Below are positions 60,781 through 64,000 of a stretch of DNA of 64,000 nucleotides, one piece after another. Source of the DNA: Eumeta japonica (Eukaryota > Arthropoda > Insecta > Lepidoptera > Psychidae); NCBI GenBank assembly GCA_005406025.1, contig BGZK01000084.1, forward strand, positions 434,001 to 498,000, given 5' to 3'. Below the pieces are notes generated by a model that saw only the letters and a list, made by a program, of their open reading frames with translations, was not told the origin of the DNA and searched no databases. How positions within the stretch are numbered: position 1 is the first letter of the stretch; every line of letters begins with the position of its first letter. A program made the translations under genes and the position numbers.

Positions 60781-61049
60781 GGGGCCATCCATAAATTACA
60801 TCACATAAATTATAAAGTTTTGACCCCCTGTCCTTGTCAAACGTGGATACACGTAAATGAAAACAGCAGTTTTTATAATTTTTTTTGTTCAAAATATGTA
60901 CTTTAAATAATGGATAAAACAAAAGAGATAAACCTTTTTTCGTTTTCGTATTTCGAAATTGACGTCACAAAGCTTTTGACCTGCTCCTTGTTGCGCACTG
61001 TCACATTTCGTCCCCCCCGTCCCCTGTAACGTGATTTATGGATGGCCCC
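60781..61049. mobile_element. 269-bp MITE with TIRs and TTA target duplication
   Basis: Left terminus GGGGCCATCCATAAATTACA; right terminus, reverse complemented, GGGGCCATCCATAAATCACG. Inverted ends match over about 25 bp. The element is flanked by TTA on both sides (60778-60780 and 61050-61052), the 3-bp TWA/TTA target duplication expected of PIF/Harbinger-like transposases. It has no coding capacity, so it must have been moved in trans. The class call rests on the target site and the size. Confidence 0.85.
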
Positions 61050-61054
61050 TTATG

Positions 61055-61890
61055 CTCCGTGAGACTTCCACGCGTAGTTAAGTATACCTCTCCAATAATA
61101 GAAAATATATATTATAGTGAACATAGCATTAAAGTTTACGTTTTATTTAACAAAAATTCCAATAACCTATAATAAGAAGACTAATAAATTATTGATATGA
61201 TAGTACTGTACGTATTTTAAAATGTTTTGCCGTAGAGGGTAACGGAAGGTGTTTTTGCATGCCTTAAGCGCGAGCGTAGGTATGCTTCTACTATCGCCTG
61301 AAAATCCCGTCTACACTGGGTGCGATCACGATAACTAAAAAACTACCTAACTTTTAAACTTAATTTCTTTTTCAATCTCATCTCTAATCGATTGGGTATA
61401 ACTGTATTGAAAATCACATCTTGATATAGTACCAATTAGCTATAATTGAAATTTTTAACTGGCAGTTATTCATGTTTTGATCCGCCAATCACAATTTAAA
61501 ATGATGAAAATAAATTGCGTTAGAACGTCATTCAAAAAGTTTAGTTTCTTTTAATTGTTAATAGTAGGTTTTTTTTTTCAATGGAAAACCGTACCAGATC
61601 TGATAACCTATTTCGTTTTTGGTAATCTCCAAAAAATGTATGAATTCTTTTTAAGTCAGACAAATGTACAAATTTACTTATAATCATTTCAACTATGAAG
61701 AAATAAATAACCATAAATACTAAAATTATCCCCGTAAATTTCAGCACAACTTAATCAATGTAATAATTAATTAATATATGTGTATTATAATTTTAGCTTT
61801 TATTTATATACACATGTTTGACGTAGGTCATATAATTTACAGTGGCAACACAGCACTTGTGTAATTGTCTTGCTTACTTGCTTATTGAAA
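61055..61890. other. AT-rich spacer, nothing recognised
   Basis: No supported gene. A 68-codon minus-strand frame at 61541-61747 is AT-driven and unrecognised. Confidence 0.4.
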
Positions 61891-61896
61891 CAACTT

Positions 61897-62660
61897 TTCA
61901 AGGTTCCGAGCCAAAATGGAAAAAAAGGAACGCTTATAGTTTCGTAATGTCCGTCCGTACCTCATCGACATTTTATTCAAGAATTACAATATGTATGTTG
62001 ATGAAATTTATAGTGTGGATGTCTTGTATAAGCCGCTTCTTAGTTAGTTAGATAATAAAAATAAATATTTCTAGGGGGCACACCATACATACGACAAAAA
62101 CTTAAAAAAAATTTCTTGGTAAACATTAACATGTGGCACATATTTTAACAGTTCCTTTAAAAACACTAAGTTTCTAAGCAATTTTTCTGATTACATGAAT
62201 AATTTGGGAAATAAATCGCTTCGAAAGTAGCAGAAACTATGTCCTCCCTATTTATTTTCTAATATATCAAAATGCCGTATATCGAAAAAAAATTAAAAAC
62301 AATAAGGAGGTAACTGTTAATAAGTAATATTAAAGAAAATTATTTTGAACATGATCGGATATGCGGTTTTTGAGTTATTGCCGAAAAACTGCGCTACTCA
62401 ACAAAAGGACGTAAGTGCCACGAAGATATGCTTTTTTGCTGATGCCCTTTATTTTAGACTAGTTTAGTAATAGTAGTGGACATACCTACTTGCTTTTCTA
62501 GTTATAGGCAACTAAAATGCTTATATCTATTCTGTGTGAGAAACATGAAAAAAGTGTGAAACGTACTTTTTCCATCTGTAGTTGCATTTCTTTGTAATAA
62601 TAGCTTCGGAACCCTATAATGAGAATGGTCCGACATGCTCTTGGCCACTTTTATTTCCCT
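61897..62660 (+). repeat. Dispersed repeat family A, long copy with head and tail
   Basis: The head is AAGGTTCCGAGCCAAAATGG, then a CTTATAGTTTCGTAATGTCC block. The interior matches the reverse complement of 46495-47035. The tail is GCTTCGGAACCCTATAATGA and GGTCCGACATGCTCTTGGCC, the same as in 12761-13337. About 764 bp long against 577 bp for the 12.8-kb copy, so the family is length-variable. Non-coding. Confidence 0.75.
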
Positions 62661-62664
62661 TTTT

Positions 62665-64000
62665 GTTTCATATAATTTGACTACTCTCACTTACGAGGAG
62701 TTCGCGTTTGCGTCTTCTAGTTCGATACTTTTCAAGAGTTAATGGAAGAATCCGATATTTTTGTTTCCTTTAATGCAGCCTTTAGATCGTGGTTTATTGG
62801 CGTGTATTATGTAATATTTTAAATATTTGTAAGAAAACAAGCGGATATTTAGAGTGGGTGTAAAACGATTAGAGATATAAATATCGTGCTACGTCACAAT
62901 GAATCGAAGGAAATCTATGAACTATCGTTAAGGCGTTGTCAATCAAATTTAATACCGAATAGAATGTAAGTTAGTTCCATAGAACTTTTATATGAAAACT
63001 GTATACCTAAGACGTCATAGTTTCGTGTGACAATAGTAATGAATATTCTTAAGTAAATTTAGTATCCATTGACAGTGTTTAAAAGGGAAGCTATTAGAAA
63101 TCGTATGTGTGTGTGCATTGTCACTTGCTTTTAAGCTATTGCAAAGCTTTTATCACGGGCTTTGAGCGCGGCGACAGAATCAAGAAATTCCGTAACGAAA
63201 ATAAAACCTAACACCCCACTCCGCCTACCATGTAGCTCGGCCGAGCATTCGCTTAACGTGTATGCATATGGTACGACTGTACGAAGCTCGCACGGATCGA
63301 GACGAGTCGCTCGAAATCGGACGAATACGTAAGCAGCTGTTTGTGAGAAAGTATATAGGTGTATAGGTATCTATCATATCTTTATAATGCCACACTCACC
63401 GCATGTGCCCCGTAGGTATACATGTAGGTATATATGTATACATAGGTGTACCTATGTACAACAGTGAATAGCAGTTGCTGGTGAATAGCTATACGCGTAA
63501 AATTTGTGTATAAAGTGTTTTAAATATGAACAAACAAAGTGCATTTATTAATGAAGAAAGTGATGAAAAACTTGAATTAATATCAAAGAAAAAAAATACT
63601 GCATAAATAAATAAATAATTATAATTGCATAAGTTGATAAAAAATGCTATGCAATAGCTTTACCGCGGCAGTCCCCGAGTGCCACTCGTTTAATTTTTTT
63701 TATTATTTTCTTGAAGGAAAATTATCTTATGAACGAGTGGTACATTATCAAATATGGTGACATCAAGACAAAATATTCTAAAATGTGTACTTTTACATCG
63801 CGACGTAATTCAAGATTATCACAGCAACAGTGGTCGATCGAGCTTAAGGCTGGTGAGTTGATCAACAGCTCAACATAGAATATATATAGTAACATATAAT
63901 AACATGCAATATATAAAACATGAGACAAGAAAATAGATTTTAATAAAGTCATCGCTTAAATTTGAATTGCAGTCTTCATGTATAATGAATTATTATTGTT
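62665..64000. other. Terminal stretch, no gene supported
   Basis: Contains a TATA/GTAT-rich run at 63350-63470 (GTAGGTATACATG, ATGTATACATAGGTG). A 26-codon frame starts at 63526 (MNKQSAFINEESDEKLELIS...), preceded by TATAAAG; it is too short and unrecognised to call as a gene. The last 300 bp are AT-rich with no feature. Confidence 0.4.

Noticed and set aside
63526..63606. 26-codon frame preceded by TATAAAG as the first exon of another gene
   Set aside because: Too short, no recognised peptide and no clear donor site; the TATA-like word is expected in AT-rich DNA.
1..64000. CRISPR arrays, bacterial operons or intact viral genes
   Set aside because: No regularly spaced repeats with unique spacers, no prokaryotic gene organisation and no intact viral frame were seen; the window is animal nuclear DNA.

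Overview
This is AT-rich animal nuclear DNA, most likely from a moth or butterfly (Lepidoptera). Introns are large, long open frames are absent, and short GC/CpG-rich islands are scattered through AT-rich sequence. The mobile-element debris is of kinds typical of lepidopteran genomes: degenerate mariners, a Helitron-like end, a tRNA-type SINE, a Jockey/CR1-like LINE fragment and several non-coding dispersed repeat families. The order-level call is inference from repeat style and protein similarity, not from a marker gene.

One cellular gene is clear: Cyclin D on the minus strand. Coding exon 1 (24428 down to 24216) holds the LxCxE Rb-binding motif and the start of the cyclin box. Coding exon 2 (19237 down to 19016) holds the centre of the cyclin box. 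Both have canonical splice sites in phase 0 and join in frame across a 4,978-bp intron. The C-terminal exons were not found, so positions 1-19015 are read as the start of a very long intron and 24429-64000 as upstream or 5' non-coding sequence. Together the two exons encode 145 residues, the N-terminal half of a D-type cyclin.

Layout: 1-19.0 kb is intron 2, with GC islands, a 119-bp hairpin, a family-A repeat and a family-D fragment. 19.0-24.4 kb holds exon 2, intron 1 (microsatellites and GC islands) and exon 1. 24.4-29.3 kb is the promoter-side GC island followed by repeat debris. 29.3-33.3 kb is a repeat nest: LINE reverse transcriptase, Helitron-like end, repeat B, SINE and a foldback element. 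34.7-38.8 kb holds two decayed minus-strand mariner transposases. 39-47 kb holds family-D and family-A repeats and degenerate tandem repeats. 48.6-49.8 kb is a decayed plus-strand mariner. 52-54 kb holds a tandem palindrome and a MULE-type transposase fragment. 57-59.4 kb holds GC islands and a second repeat B. 60.8-62.7 kb holds a complete MITE with a TTA target duplication and a family-A copy.

Nothing here amounts to a new multi-gene system. The items most worth checking are structural: the tandem palindrome at 52.16-52.26 kb, the foldback at 32.9-33.26 kb, the hairpin at 11.0-11.1 kb, and an apparent excess of perfect TGACGTCA sites. All similarity statements are from recognition by eye; no database search was run.
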